A DNA stretch of 64,000 nucleotides from an uncultured Porphyromonadaceae bacterium (GTDB taxonomy: Bacteria > Bacteroidota > Bacteroidia > Bacteroidales > Muribaculaceae): positions 61,095 through 125,094 of the forward strand of contig CABUVO010000007.1 in the NCBI GenBank assembly GCA_902495075.1, read 5' to 3'. This document shows, one piece after another, positions 1 to 7,217 of this stretch. Each line of letters starts with the position of its first letter. Within the stretch, counting starts at the first letter, position 1. The notes below the pieces were generated by a model, which did no database searches, was not told the DNA's origin, and worked only from the letters and a program-made list of their open reading frames with translations. Made by a program: the position numbers and the translations under genes.

Positions 1-22
1 AAAAATCAATCGGTTCCTTTCC

Positions 23-298
23 ATGAAGTATTCGAAAGAACAGTTGGAAAAAATTGAGCAGTTCGCCCAGCTCTATACGAAACCCTCCGAAATCGCCATC
101 TATCTCGACATTCCGGAGGAAGAATTCAAGGCGGATATCAATTCCGAAGGGCATCCGGCGCGTAAGGCGTACATCAAGGGCAAACTCTCACAGAAACTCG
201 AGATCCGTAAACAGATGGCTACCCTTGCCCGCGTAGGCTCTCCGGCGGCTATCGAAATGTCTGAAAAGGCGCTCCTCGATATGGAGGACGACGAATAA
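23..298 (+). CDS. small phage protein before terminase, terminase-small-like
   Basis: A 91-residue acidic-tailed protein. Residues 1-45 look like a helix-turn-helix segment (a 'PSEIAIYLDIPEEEF' stretch as found in small terminase or homeodomain-like DNA-binding proteins), and the rest is helical and charged, ending LLDMEDDE. It is the first gene in the window, directly before a second small protein and the large terminase, which suggests a role in DNA recognition for packaging. That role is inferred from position and the HTH look; I see no catalytic motif. Genes upstream are cut off by the window edge. Confidence 0.6.
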   Translation: MKYSKEQLEKIEQFAQLYTKPSEIAIYLDIPEEEFKADINSEGHPARKAYIKGKLSQKLEIRKQMATLARVGSPAAIEMSEKALLDMEDDE

Positions 299-334
299 CC
301 TTTTACCTCGTCACTCTGACCTAATACTTAAACA

Positions 335-967
335 ATGCCTCTCCCCTCAGCTCTTGACGCATGTAAGGTCGACCTCTTTTCCTCCGATGAGGAACTGAGG
401 GCTAAATATCCCGTCGCTTTTGCCGAGCGCGTCATGAGGATTCGCGACATGTATAACTACTGGCTTGCGAATCCTTCCATGAAGGACCGGCAGCTCCGCG
501 ATCAGATCATGTCGCGCTACGACGTCTCACAGTCGTGCGCTTACTCCGACATATCCATCATTCATCAGCTGGCCCCGCTCGTTCAGCAGAACTCGCGTGA
601 CTTCCATCGTGTCCGCTACAATGAAATGATCCTCGAGACTTACGCCATGGCGAAGGCTCGTAAGGATACGAAGACTATGGAACGTGCCGCGACATCGTAC
701 GCCAAGAATAACCGCGTCGACCTGGAGGACGAAGTGGCTATGCCCTACGATGAAATCGTCGTGCAGCCATTCTGCGCTACCCTCGATGTCACCGTCCTCG
801 GTCTCCCGGCTATTCCCGATGTCTACAATCACATCGACAAACTCACGAAGGAGTTGTCGCGCGATTTTGCAGACATTACCGATGTCGATTTTGAGGAAGT
901 CGACCTCGAGGAAGATAAGATCTTCCCCGACAAGGCTCCTGATTTACCTGATAACTCTGCCCTATGA
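335..967 (+). CDS. putative terminase small subunit
   Basis: A 210-residue protein whose stop overlaps the start of the large terminase by 4 bases (ATGA type), so the two are translationally coupled. Residues about 30-75 contain a helix-rich DNA-binding-like part (RQLRDQIMSRYDVSQSCAY), and the C-terminus is very acidic (about residues 180-210, DVDFEEVDLEED). Position directly before TerL and the HTH followed by an acidic tail fit a small terminase that brings DNA to the large subunit. The 91-residue gene upstream is the other candidate for that job, so the name is an inference. Confidence 0.5.
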   Translation: MPLPSALDACKVDLFSSDEELRAKYPVAFAERVMRIRDMYNYWLANPSMKDRQLRDQIMSRYDVSQSCAYSDISIIHQLAPLVQQNSRDFHRVRYNEMILETYAMAKARKDTKTMERAATSYAKNNRVDLEDEVAMPYDEIVVQPFCATLDVTVLGLPAIPDVYNHIDKLTKELSRDFADITDVDFEEVDLEEDKIFPDKAPDLPDNSAL

Positions 968-2619
968 CTTCTAACTTATTGGTAAATCCGAAGGCCCGTC
1001 TGGTCTACTTCAACCGCCCGCAGCTGCTCACGCAGCTGATTGCGGCGCGTACAACCGTCGTTGTCGCTGGGCGTCGTACCGGCAAGACGGACTCCATCGC
1101 CGCACCTTTCATCCTGAAGATGATCCAGCGCATGCCCGGCTCCACCGGCGGTATTGTGGTCCCCACCTTCAAGCACGGCTTGACGAACACCCTGCCGGGA
1201 TTGTTCGCCGCCTGGGCCCGATGGGGATTCAAGAAGGGAATCCACTACGTTGTCGGCAGGCGACCGCCTAAGTCGTTCGCCCAGCCTATCACCGAGCCTC
1301 TCCAGTGGGAAAACGTCATCGCCTTCTACAATGGCTCCGTGGCGGTCATACTTTCGCAAGACCGCCCCGGTGCCGCGAACTCGCTGACGCTGTCGTGGAT
1401 TCTCGTCGACGAGGCGAAGTTCATTGATCCGGTGAAACTAACCAACGAGACGCTCCCTGCCAACGGTGGTATCAAGACCCATTTTTGCCGTCACTCCTTC
1501 AATCACGCTATGCTTGTGCTCTCGGATATGCCGCAGAGTAAAAAAGGATCCTGGTTCCTGGAGTACGAGAAAAAGATGGATAAGCGGGTCATCGACGCTA
1601 TCGGCGGCGGTGTCTATGAAATCTGGCGACTCAAACAAAAGGTGCTTGAGATGCGGAAGAAAGGGATTGTGCCGCCCGATTATCTCAAGGGACACCTCCG
1701 GAGGCTCGACCGGAACATCAACCGTCTCCGCTCCGTCGCAACATACTACCGCGAATATTCGTCCGTCGAAAATGTGGAGCTGCTGGGTGAGCAATATCTG
1801 CGCGACATGAAGCGCGACCTCACTCCGCTTACCTTCCAGACCTCCATTATGTGCCGGAAAATAGGCATCGCCCGCGATGGCTTCTATTCATCCATGAAGG
1901 AGGATCATAAATACAACGCCTCTGATTTCGAGTACCTCGATTCCTTCGGCTATGAGTATATTCCGGAAGCGATGGACTCGCGTGCGGACCGCGACCTCGA
2001 TCCTTTCGCGCCCATCTGCATCGGCATGGACTACAATGCCAACATCAACTGGATCGTCGCCGGTCAACCGGACGAACGTCTCGGCCGCCTGAACGTCCTC
2101 AAATCATTCTATGTGAAATTCGAGCGAAAGATCCCTGCTCTTGTCGCCGAATTTTGCCAGTATTATTCGCATCACCAGGAGAAGACCGTGGTGTTCTACT
2201 ACGACACCACCGCCCTCGGCTCCAACTATGCCGTCAACAACATCGACTTCCGGTATTCTATCATATCCGAATTCGAGCGTCATGGATGGCGCGTGGTGCC
2301 GGTTCCGCTCGGCAACCCTATGCGCCATGACGAGAAGTATAACCTCATAAACCGTGGTTTCGCCGGAAAGAACCGACTCACCCCTTATTTCAACCGACAG
2401 AATAACGATGACCTGATCCTCGCCATTCAGTCTGCCGGAGTGGAACGAGGGCGCAACGGTTTCCGCAAAAACAAGTCCGGTGAGAAACTCGCCGAGTCAG
2501 AGGAAGACCTTCTCGAACACCGCACGGACGGCACCGATGCTTTCGATACTCTCTACATCGGTTGCGAGCGCCGCCCATATTCGGGCGTCTCTCTGGTCGA
2601 CACCGGCGGCATCATGTAG
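964..2619 (+). CDS. phage terminase large subunit (TerL)
   Basis: A 551-residue packaging motor. The N-terminal ATPase shows a Walker A-like AGRRTGKT at about residues 35-42 and a Walker B ILVDEAKF at about 146-153. The C-terminal RNase H-like nuclease is marked by acidic residues in GMDYNAN (about 352), FYYDTTA (about 413) and DGTDAFD near 520. TerL translocates DNA into the procapsid with ATP and cuts the concatemer. Length is normal for the family and the frame is intact. It heads the packaging region and is followed by a promoter for the lysis genes. Confidence 0.88.
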   Translation: MTSNLLVNPKARLVYFNRPQLLTQLIAARTTVVVAGRRTGKTDSIAAPFILKMIQRMPGSTGGIVVPTFKHGLTNTLPGLFAAWARWGFKKGIHYVVGRRPPKSFAQPITEPLQWENVIAFYNGSVAVILSQDRPGAANSLTLSWILVDEAKFIDPVKLTNETLPANGGIKTHFCRHSFNHAMLVLSDMPQSKKGSWFLEYEKKMDKRVIDAIGGGVYEIWRLKQKVLEMRKKGIVPPDYLKGHLRRLDRNINRLRSVATYYREYSSVENVELLGEQYLRDMKRDLTPLTFQTSIMCRKIGIARDGFYSSMKEDHKYNASDFEYLDSFGYEYIPEAMDSRADRDLDPFAPICIGMDYNANINWIVAGQPDERLGRLNVLKSFYVKFERKIPALVAEFCQYYSHHQEKTVVFYYDTTALGSNYAVNNIDFRYSIISEFERHGWRVVPVPLGNPMRHDEKYNLINRGFAGKNRLTPYFNRQNNDDLILAIQSAGVERGRNGFRKNKSGEKLAESEEDLLEHRTDGTDAFDTLYIGCERRPYSGVSLVDTGGIM

Positions 2620-2633
2620 CCTTCCGCATGTCT

Positions 2634-2664
2634 TTTGCCGTGCGCGTGAACTATCGTACTTTTG
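2634..2664 (+). promoter_or_regulatory. Bacteroidetes-type promoter of the lysis cassette
   Basis: TTTG at 2634-2637 and TACTTTTG at 2657-2664 with a spacer of exactly 19 bases match the sigma-ABfr consensus TTTG-N19-TAnnTTTG. It lies just after the terminase stop and 24 bases before the ATG at 2688, so it decides that start against earlier in-frame codons. Confidence 0.7.
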
Positions 2665-2687
2665 TGTCAAATCTTAAACCTCTCCTC

Positions 2688-3017
2688 ATGTCTCATGTAG
2701 CTTTTCGACGCAAGATCACCACACAGTCGGTGCTTGCATTCATCCTCATCATCTTCGGCATGGCGCTCGTCATGCTCGCTCTGTTCATGCCGCCTCGCGG
2801 TGAGATTCACCCCTCGGTGATTACCGTGTTCGGTATGCTTCTCGTTGCCGCCGGTGCCTTCCTCGGCATCGACCTCAACTTCCAGTTTAAATCATACCTC
2901 AACTCCCTCCAGGCATCGGCGGGCAACGGATCCGGCGGCCATCACCGCACATCCCTTTCTGACCGTGCCGAGACGGAAGCCGAGGAAAATAACCCAGACA
3001 ACAATGAAACCGTTTGA
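2688..3017 (+). CDS. holin-like small membrane protein
   Basis: A 109-residue protein with two hydrophobic segments (about residues 14-34 and 42-60) joined by a short loop with MPPRGEIHPS, then a polar acidic tail rich in S, G, E and D. Size, topology and place at the head of a lysis cassette before amidase and spanin suggest a holin that permeabilises the inner membrane; no sequence motif proves it. The frame is open further upstream (to 2562), but the promoter at 2634-2664 makes ATG 2688 the likely start. It overlaps the next gene by 14 bases. Confidence 0.5.
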   Translation: MSHVAFRRKITTQSVLAFILIIFGMALVMLALFMPPRGEIHPSVITVFGMLLVAAGAFLGIDLNFQFKSYLNSLQASAGNGSGGHHRTSLSDRAETEAEENNPDNNETV

Positions 3018-3210
3018 ACTTCGTCTCGCCCAGGAGCATCTCCAATCCTCCCGGCGTTTGAAAAACTTGGACGCTTTTATCGGTGATAAAAGCCGTTTCG
3101 AGCGTCTTCCGGTCGAGCATCAGAATCTCATGCTCGAACAGGCGGAACACCTTGCCCGCTATGTGAGAGTCCTTGAAAAACGTCTCAAAATCCTCGGCAT
3201 ACCTGTATGA
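3004..3210 (+). CDS. small phage protein, crAss001_48-related
   Basis: A 68-residue protein with the pattern ELRL..EH..-(x)-L..L..FI....F..LP...Q.LM..Q...L..Y...L..RL, which I recognise from the short helical 'crAss001_48-related' proteins widespread in phages. Function unknown. It starts inside the preceding holin-like gene and overlaps the amidase start by 4 bases, so it is translated as part of the lysis cassette. The longer open frame from 2845 is mostly a shadow of the upstream gene. Confidence 0.6.
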   Translation: MKPFELRLAQEHLQSSRRLKNLDAFIGDKSRFERLPVEHQNLMLEQAEHLARYVRVLEKRLKILGIPV

Positions 3211-3893
3211 AGACTCTCAAAATCGGAAGTCGCGGTGAGGACGTGAAGACTCTCCAGCGCAAACTCGGACTCCCTGCCGACGGCATTTTCGGCAAGAATA
3301 CCGATGCCGCCGTCCGCTATTATCAGCGGGCCCACGGTCTGACCTCCGACGGTATCGTCGGTCCTCACACGTGGGAGTCGCTCGGTTTCGCTCCGGCTTC
3401 ACGCCTCATCGACGAGATTATAATTCACTGCTCGGCTACAAAGGAAGGCAAGCCCTTCTCCGCCGACCAGATCAACGCCGCTCACAAACCCCGCCGCTTC
3501 TCTACCTATGTGGACGCTAAGGGACGCACCAGATACATCGGATATCACTTCCTGATCCACCTTGACGGCTCCATCGAGGCTTGCCGACCTATTCCCCGAA
3601 TCGGCTGCCACGCCTCCGGACACAACACCCGCTCTCTCGGTATATGCTACATCGGTGGTCTCGACGCCCGCGACACCGACGGACGCATGATCAAGGACAC
3701 AAGGACTCCGGCCCAGAAAGCAGCTCTCATCCGTCTGATCAAGCAGCTCAAAGCCGAATATCCCACAATCAAGCGCGTCATCGGACACCGCGACACATCG
3801 CCGGACCTCAACGGCAACGGCATAATCGACCCATACGAATTCATCAAGGGATGCCCGTGTTTCGACGCTATCCCCGAATACAAAAACCTCTGA
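3207..3893 (+). CDS. endolysin: peptidoglycan-binding plus N-acetylmuramoyl-L-alanine amidase
   Basis: A 228-residue lysin. Residues about 3-53 form a PG_binding_1 domain (GSRGEDVKTLQRKLGL, DGIFGKNTDAAVRYYQ). Residues about 70-222 form an Amidase_2/T7-lysozyme-like domain that cleaves the amide bond between MurNAc and L-Ala. Likely zinc ligands are the His of IIIHCSA, the His of IGHRDTS and the Cys of KGCPCFD; the tract GYHFLIHLDGS is also typical. There is no signal peptide, so export needs the holin-like partner. A binding domain placed N-terminally is one of the normal arrangements. It is followed 3 bases later by the spanin. Confidence 0.88.
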   Translation: MKTLKIGSRGEDVKTLQRKLGLPADGIFGKNTDAAVRYYQRAHGLTSDGIVGPHTWESLGFAPASRLIDEIIIHCSATKEGKPFSADQINAAHKPRRFSTYVDAKGRTRYIGYHFLIHLDGSIEACRPIPRIGCHASGHNTRSLGICYIGGLDARDTDGRMIKDTRTPAQKAALIRLIKQLKAEYPTIKRVIGHRDTSPDLNGNGIIDPYEFIKGCPCFDAIPEYKNL

Positions 3894-3896
3894 CAA

Positions 3897-4439
3897 ATGA
3901 AAAGAATCTGTTTCCTCATTTCGCTGCTGGCACTGCTCCTGCTGAGCGCGTGCCGCACGGCTAAACCTTCGGAGCCGTCGCCTCCCGTAATCCTCGCCAA
4001 CTCGGACAGCATCCGAATCGAGTATATCGAGACGGTCAGAATCGACACTGTGACGGTTGAAATCCCCGTCCCCGTCGAATCTTCAAGGCAGGTCGTAAAG
4101 GACAGCACAAGCCATCTGGAGACCTCCCTGGCATTCTCTGACGCATGGATCAATGCCGACGGCTCTCTGGGTCACTCCATCAAAAACAAGGATTCTCCCT
4201 TCAAAGCCGACGTTCCGGTTCCGGTCAAGGACACGCAGACCAATAAATATTCCGATAGTATCAAGGAAGTGCCTGTTCCTGTTCCGGTCGAGAAAAAAGT
4301 TTATATTGAAACGCCGCTCTCGGCATGGCAGAAATTCCGGATGCACTCCTTCTGGTTCCTTACCGTGGCTCTCGCTGCATCACTGGTCTACATATTCCGT
4401 AAGCCGTTGCTCCGACTTATGTGCCGTCTCAAGCTGTAG
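3897..4439 (+). CDS. unimolecular spanin (u-spanin)-like lipoprotein
   Basis: A 180-residue protein with a lipoprotein signal peptide (hydrophobic core residues 4-17, lipobox LLSAC with Cys about 19) and a second membrane segment at the C-terminus (about 148-166, FWFLTVALAASLVYIF) followed by a basic end. An outer-membrane lipid anchor plus an inner-membrane anchor spanning the periplasm is the design of T1 gp11-type u-spanins, which fuse the two membranes at the end of lysis. The linker has repeated Pro-Val runs (IPVPVE, VPVPVK, VPVPVPVE). It lies last in the lysis cassette, directly before a terminator. Confidence 0.72.
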   Translation: MKRICFLISLLALLLLSACRTAKPSEPSPPVILANSDSIRIEYIETVRIDTVTVEIPVPVESSRQVVKDSTSHLETSLAFSDAWINADGSLGHSIKNKDSPFKADVPVPVKDTQTNKYSDSIKEVPVPVPVEKKVYIETPLSAWQKFRMHSFWFLTVALAASLVYIFRKPLLRLMCRLKL

Positions 4440-4487
4440 CTCTTCCTCTCTCCAAATCCTCTCTCCAGACATCTCTCCTCACTTCAT

Positions 4488-4520
4488 GCCGTTCCTTTCC
4501 GGGGACGGCTTTTTTCTTTT
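4488..4520 (+). terminator. rho-independent terminator of the lysis cassette
   Basis: GCCGTTCC at 4488-4495 pairs with GGGGACGGC at 4501-4509, followed by TTTTTTCTTTT. It lies 49 bases after the spanin stop. Confidence 0.75.
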
Positions 4521-4921
4521 GGGCGTCCCCTTTGGGTCGGGCTATCATGCTGCGCACAGAGCCAATGCTTCATTCTTCCGCATGGGTCTCTGCCGTTCGG
4601 TTTCTATCCCTGACGCGGGTTTTCTCATTCTATTTGTTGATTTCTGCAAGCACCGGCTCTTGGGCCCCTCCGGGATATGCTTCCATTTTGATTTTTCAAA
4701 TTCATTTTTTTGCCGCTTTCGCATCGAGGAATGATTTTACCGCATTTTCCATCGCAAATTTAGAGGGGGCGAGTCCCTGCGCAAATTAGGCTTCGCTTCT
4801 CCCGAAAAATCATCCTCACAGGCTCCGGTATTTTTCACTCGAAAATTTGCTCCCGCTCCTCTATGCCCCCTCTCTTATTGCAATGTAAAAGCTAAATCAT
4901 ACTCGATAACAAAAACGAAAA
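4521..4921 (+). other. non-coding stretch after the lysis cassette
   Basis: About 400 bases in which I see no credible gene; the open frames have low-complexity Phe/Ser/Leu composition and no family resemblance. It is pyrimidine-rich on this strand. A loose inverted pair (GCAAATTT near 4755 and AAATTTGC near 4843) with GAGGGGGC/GCCCCCTC could fold. Confidence 0.4.
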
Positions 4922-5101
4922 ATGAATCAAAAAATCATGAATATGGAATATCCCTACAGCTCCCAGGAGCCTGAAATCAACAAAGAGAATGAGAGTAAAG
5001 CTTCTCACCTCTCCTCCAATCCGAAAAATGAGTGCTTCGATGATGCCGCTTATGAGGCAGAAGTAAAAATCGCGTTCTTCCGTGTGTTCTTCGGATTCTA
5101 A
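4922..5101 (+). CDS. 59-residue hypothetical phage protein
   Basis: A short open frame ATG to TAA, 25 bases before the next gene. The product is polar and acidic (SSQEPEINKENESK), ending with an aromatic tail (AFFRVFFGF). I recognise no family. Support comes from its place as the first frame after the non-coding stretch, tight spacing to the MutS-like gene, and sensible composition; there is no clear ribosome-binding site, as is usual in Bacteroidetes. Confidence 0.45.
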   Translation: MNQKIMNMEYPYSSQEPEINKENESKASHLSSNPKNECFDDAAYEAEVKIAFFRVFFGF

Positions 5102-5126
5102 GTTTAACATCTAACACGTTACAGAT

Positions 5127-5816
5127 ATGACACAGACAGCCCAATCAGTTCGCGCCATGTGCGTCACAGCGTTCATCGCGCCGCAGTCGTTAATCTCCTT
5201 CCCCGTTTACTCGGACGGCTCAGCCGCCCCCGAGTATCAGCCGCCGGTCATCGCGGTCGGCACATATCTCTCTAATCGTGCCATCGTCAACATATCATAT
5301 TTCCACAATGCCGAAAAGGCTATGAAATATGCTTTCGTGCTCAAAGCCGAGAATTGCCCCATCTCTAAAAATGCTTTTGCCCTCCTGCAAGCCGAGGTCA
5401 AAAGAGCCAAGGAAGCCGCAGAGAAAGAGCAGGAGAAAAAGGCTTGCGAGATAATCAAGGAATCTCCGCTCCCCGTAGCACCGTGCAAAATCCTCACGGA
5501 GCAGTACGAAGCCATGAAAGCCAAGCATCCCGATGCCGTGCTATTGTTTCGTTGTGGTGATTTCTATGAGTGTTTTGGCGAGGATGCCGTCACGTGTGCG
5601 GACATCCTGCAAATCACCCTCACGCGCCGCATGAATGGTCCCGAGAAGAGCATCGAACTCGCAGGCTTCCCGCATCACGCACTTGACACATATCTCCCCA
5701 AATTGGTGAGAGCAGGGAAAAGAGTCGCTATCTGCGAGCAGTTGGAGGAGCCGAAAGCCAAGAAAGCCACAGTCAAGAAAGCCGCCAAGAGCGCAAAAAA
5801 AGCCAAGGAGGATTAA
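5127..5816 (+). CDS. stand-alone MutS domain I protein
   Basis: A 229-residue protein. Residues about 122-212 match the N-terminal mismatch-recognition domain of MutS: QYEAMKAKHPDAVLLFR, GDFYECFGEDA with the Phe-x-Glu mismatch-wedge motif (FYE), LTRR, LAGFPHHALDTYLPKLV and VAICEQLE. The connector, lever, clamp and ATPase domains are all absent, so it cannot be a full repair protein. Residues 1-120 are a different domain I do not recognise, with an Ala/Lys/Glu-rich linker near 90-110, and the C-terminus is a Lys/Ala tail. Similar stand-alone domains are known in Bacteroidetes mobile elements; their job is unknown. Mismatch binding or interference with host repair is conjecture. Confidence 0.75.
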   Translation: MTQTAQSVRAMCVTAFIAPQSLISFPVYSDGSAAPEYQPPVIAVGTYLSNRAIVNISYFHNAEKAMKYAFVLKAENCPISKNAFALLQAEVKRAKEAAEKEQEKKACEIIKESPLPVAPCKILTEQYEAMKAKHPDAVLLFRCGDFYECFGEDAVTCADILQITLTRRMNGPEKSIELAGFPHHALDTYLPKLVRAGKRVAICEQLEEPKAKKATVKKAAKSAKKAKED

Positions 5817-5822
5817 GCCGCG

Positions 5823-5847
5823 GACTCCCCTCCAAAAGAGGGGAGTC
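5823..5847 (+). terminator. perfect hairpin after the MutS-like gene
   Basis: GACTCCCCTC (5823-5832) and GAGGGGAGTC (5838-5847) pair perfectly around a 5-base loop, 6 bases after the stop. The T-run comes only at 5873-5878, so it may be a terminator or a 3'-end stabiliser. Confidence 0.5.
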
Positions 5848-5873
5848 ACCCTTCGGGGCAACCGCGTTTGTCT

Positions 5874-5904
5874 TTTTTCGGGCTACTGATACTCACTATT
5901 TTTG
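5874..5904 (+). promoter_or_regulatory. promoter of the structural operon
   Basis: TATTTTTG at 5897-5904 fits TAnnTTTG; at the 19-base spacing lies TTTT (5874-5877) in place of TTTG. The ATG of the next gene begins only 4 bases after the box, so the transcript may be leaderless. A 13-base direct repeat GGCAACCGCGTTT (5857-5869 and 5911-5923) flanks it. Confidence 0.5.
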
Positions 5905-5908
5905 TAGC

Positions 5909-6988
5909 ATGGCAACCGCGTTTATACAGACATCCATTTTTAGCCGCTCGTACGTCCTCACGTCCGAGGCTCGTTCCATCGCTGCCACCACGGATGACGC
6001 CAAGCTCACCGTATCACTCACGTGCTCCGGAGATACTTTCTTCACCGTGGATCTGTACGCATACGATGGAAAGGTCGAATTGTTCGACCCCGGTTCCATC
6101 ATCGAGGACTATTTCATCGCCCATCAGATGATTTGTGAATCGATTACCGTTCAGTTCGGCACCGCTTCCAAAAGTTTGCTTTTCCTCTATTGCGAGAATG
6201 CAATGCCGGAGTCATTCAACCCAGCTGGCATTCTCCTGCTCTCCTCTCAGGCGCGACGCGTACATAAGGATTCGTCGTTTACTGTCGCCGCCATCCCGTC
6301 AGGACCGTCGACTCCATTTGTCATCAAGGCTGTCGGGCATGATCGTCTCGGCAACATCGCAAGTGTGCTGTATCATTTATCTGTCAATATCGTCAATACA
6401 TTATATACTACCTTTTCAGTCTCTCAGATTGTTCGCCTTGCTACCGGTCGCGTCGGTCCTACCGAGGCTCCGATGCCGGATACACTCGCTGATGTCATGT
6501 ACTTCTCCGTTGAGCATGACGGGCGGCAACTGATGTGCTACATCACGCCGGCCCCCGCTTACCTCACATTCCGCTTCCGTAACATCTTCAATGTTCCGGA
6601 GCTGGTGGATGTCGAAGGCTCCATGGTAACGAAATCGGAAACATCCCGCCAGACCGCCAAATGCTCCGGCGATATCGTTCAGTATGACCGTCGCACTGAC
6701 CGGACATATCAGTTCACCTCCGGTCCTCTCCCTGCCGATGAAGTGGAATCCTTGACACAACTCGTGTCCTCGCACTCCGTGCAGATTTTGGCTGACGGCT
6801 CATATCATGACATCGTCATAGAGGAGCATACGTGCGAGAATTCCACCGAGGATGATTCGCTTTTGGTGGTGAAGTTCACGTGGCGCTTTAAAGGCAGACG
6901 TCCCGTTATGTTCAACTCCGCGCTCTTCGGCATCAAGCCCACGCACCGCGAAATATTCTCCGGCGAATACTCTCCCGAATATGAGTAA
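5909..6988 (+). CDS. phage structural protein of unknown role
   Basis: A 359-residue, mostly beta-rich protein. The C-terminal third (VQYDRRTDRTYQFTSGPL, HSVQILADGSY, VVKFTWRFKGRRPVMF) resembles uncharacterised proteins I have seen next to portal genes in Bacteroides prophages, so a virion or tail component is likely; I cannot name it. The ATG lies almost on the promoter -7 box. The stop overlaps the next gene by 8 bases, opening a tightly packed operon to 11137. Confidence 0.5.
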   Translation: MATAFIQTSIFSRSYVLTSEARSIAATTDDAKLTVSLTCSGDTFFTVDLYAYDGKVELFDPGSIIEDYFIAHQMICESITVQFGTASKSLLFLYCENAMPESFNPAGILLLSSQARRVHKDSSFTVAAIPSGPSTPFVIKAVGHDRLGNIASVLYHLSVNIVNTLYTTFSVSQIVRLATGRVGPTEAPMPDTLADVMYFSVEHDGRQLMCYITPAPAYLTFRFRNIFNVPELVDVEGSMVTKSETSRQTAKCSGDIVQYDRRTDRTYQFTSGPLPADEVESLTQLVSSHSVQILADGSYHDIVIEEHTCENSTEDDSLLVVKFTWRFKGRRPVMFNSALFGIKPTHREIFSGEYSPEYE

Positions 6989-7217
6989 GGCAATCCACAT
7001 ATCTCAGGCAAGGGCCATGCTCGATTCCGGTAATCCGGTCTCGCTGACCTACTGCAAGCGCAAGGATGGCTCAATCATCGCCGCGCAGGATGTCGTGTCG
7101 CTTCGATACGATTTCTATACCGGGATGCGCACTATAAAATTTCTCCGTAACGGGCAGATCCGTTCCATTCACGACTGCCTGATTATCGGTATCAATGATC
7201 TTGATGTTTTCTTATGA
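6981..7217 (+). CDS. 78-residue hypothetical phage protein
   Basis: A small protein beginning MSKAIHISQARAMLDSG and containing a beta-rich core (SLTYCKRKDGSIIAAQDVV, MRTIKFLRNGQIRSIHD). It overlaps both neighbours (8 bases upstream, 4 downstream with the portal), which supports translation. No family recognised; it may be a small virion or assembly factor. Confidence 0.55.
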   Translation: MSKAIHISQARAMLDSGNPVSLTYCKRKDGSIIAAQDVVSLRYDFYTGMRTIKFLRNGQIRSIHDCLIIGINDLDVFL

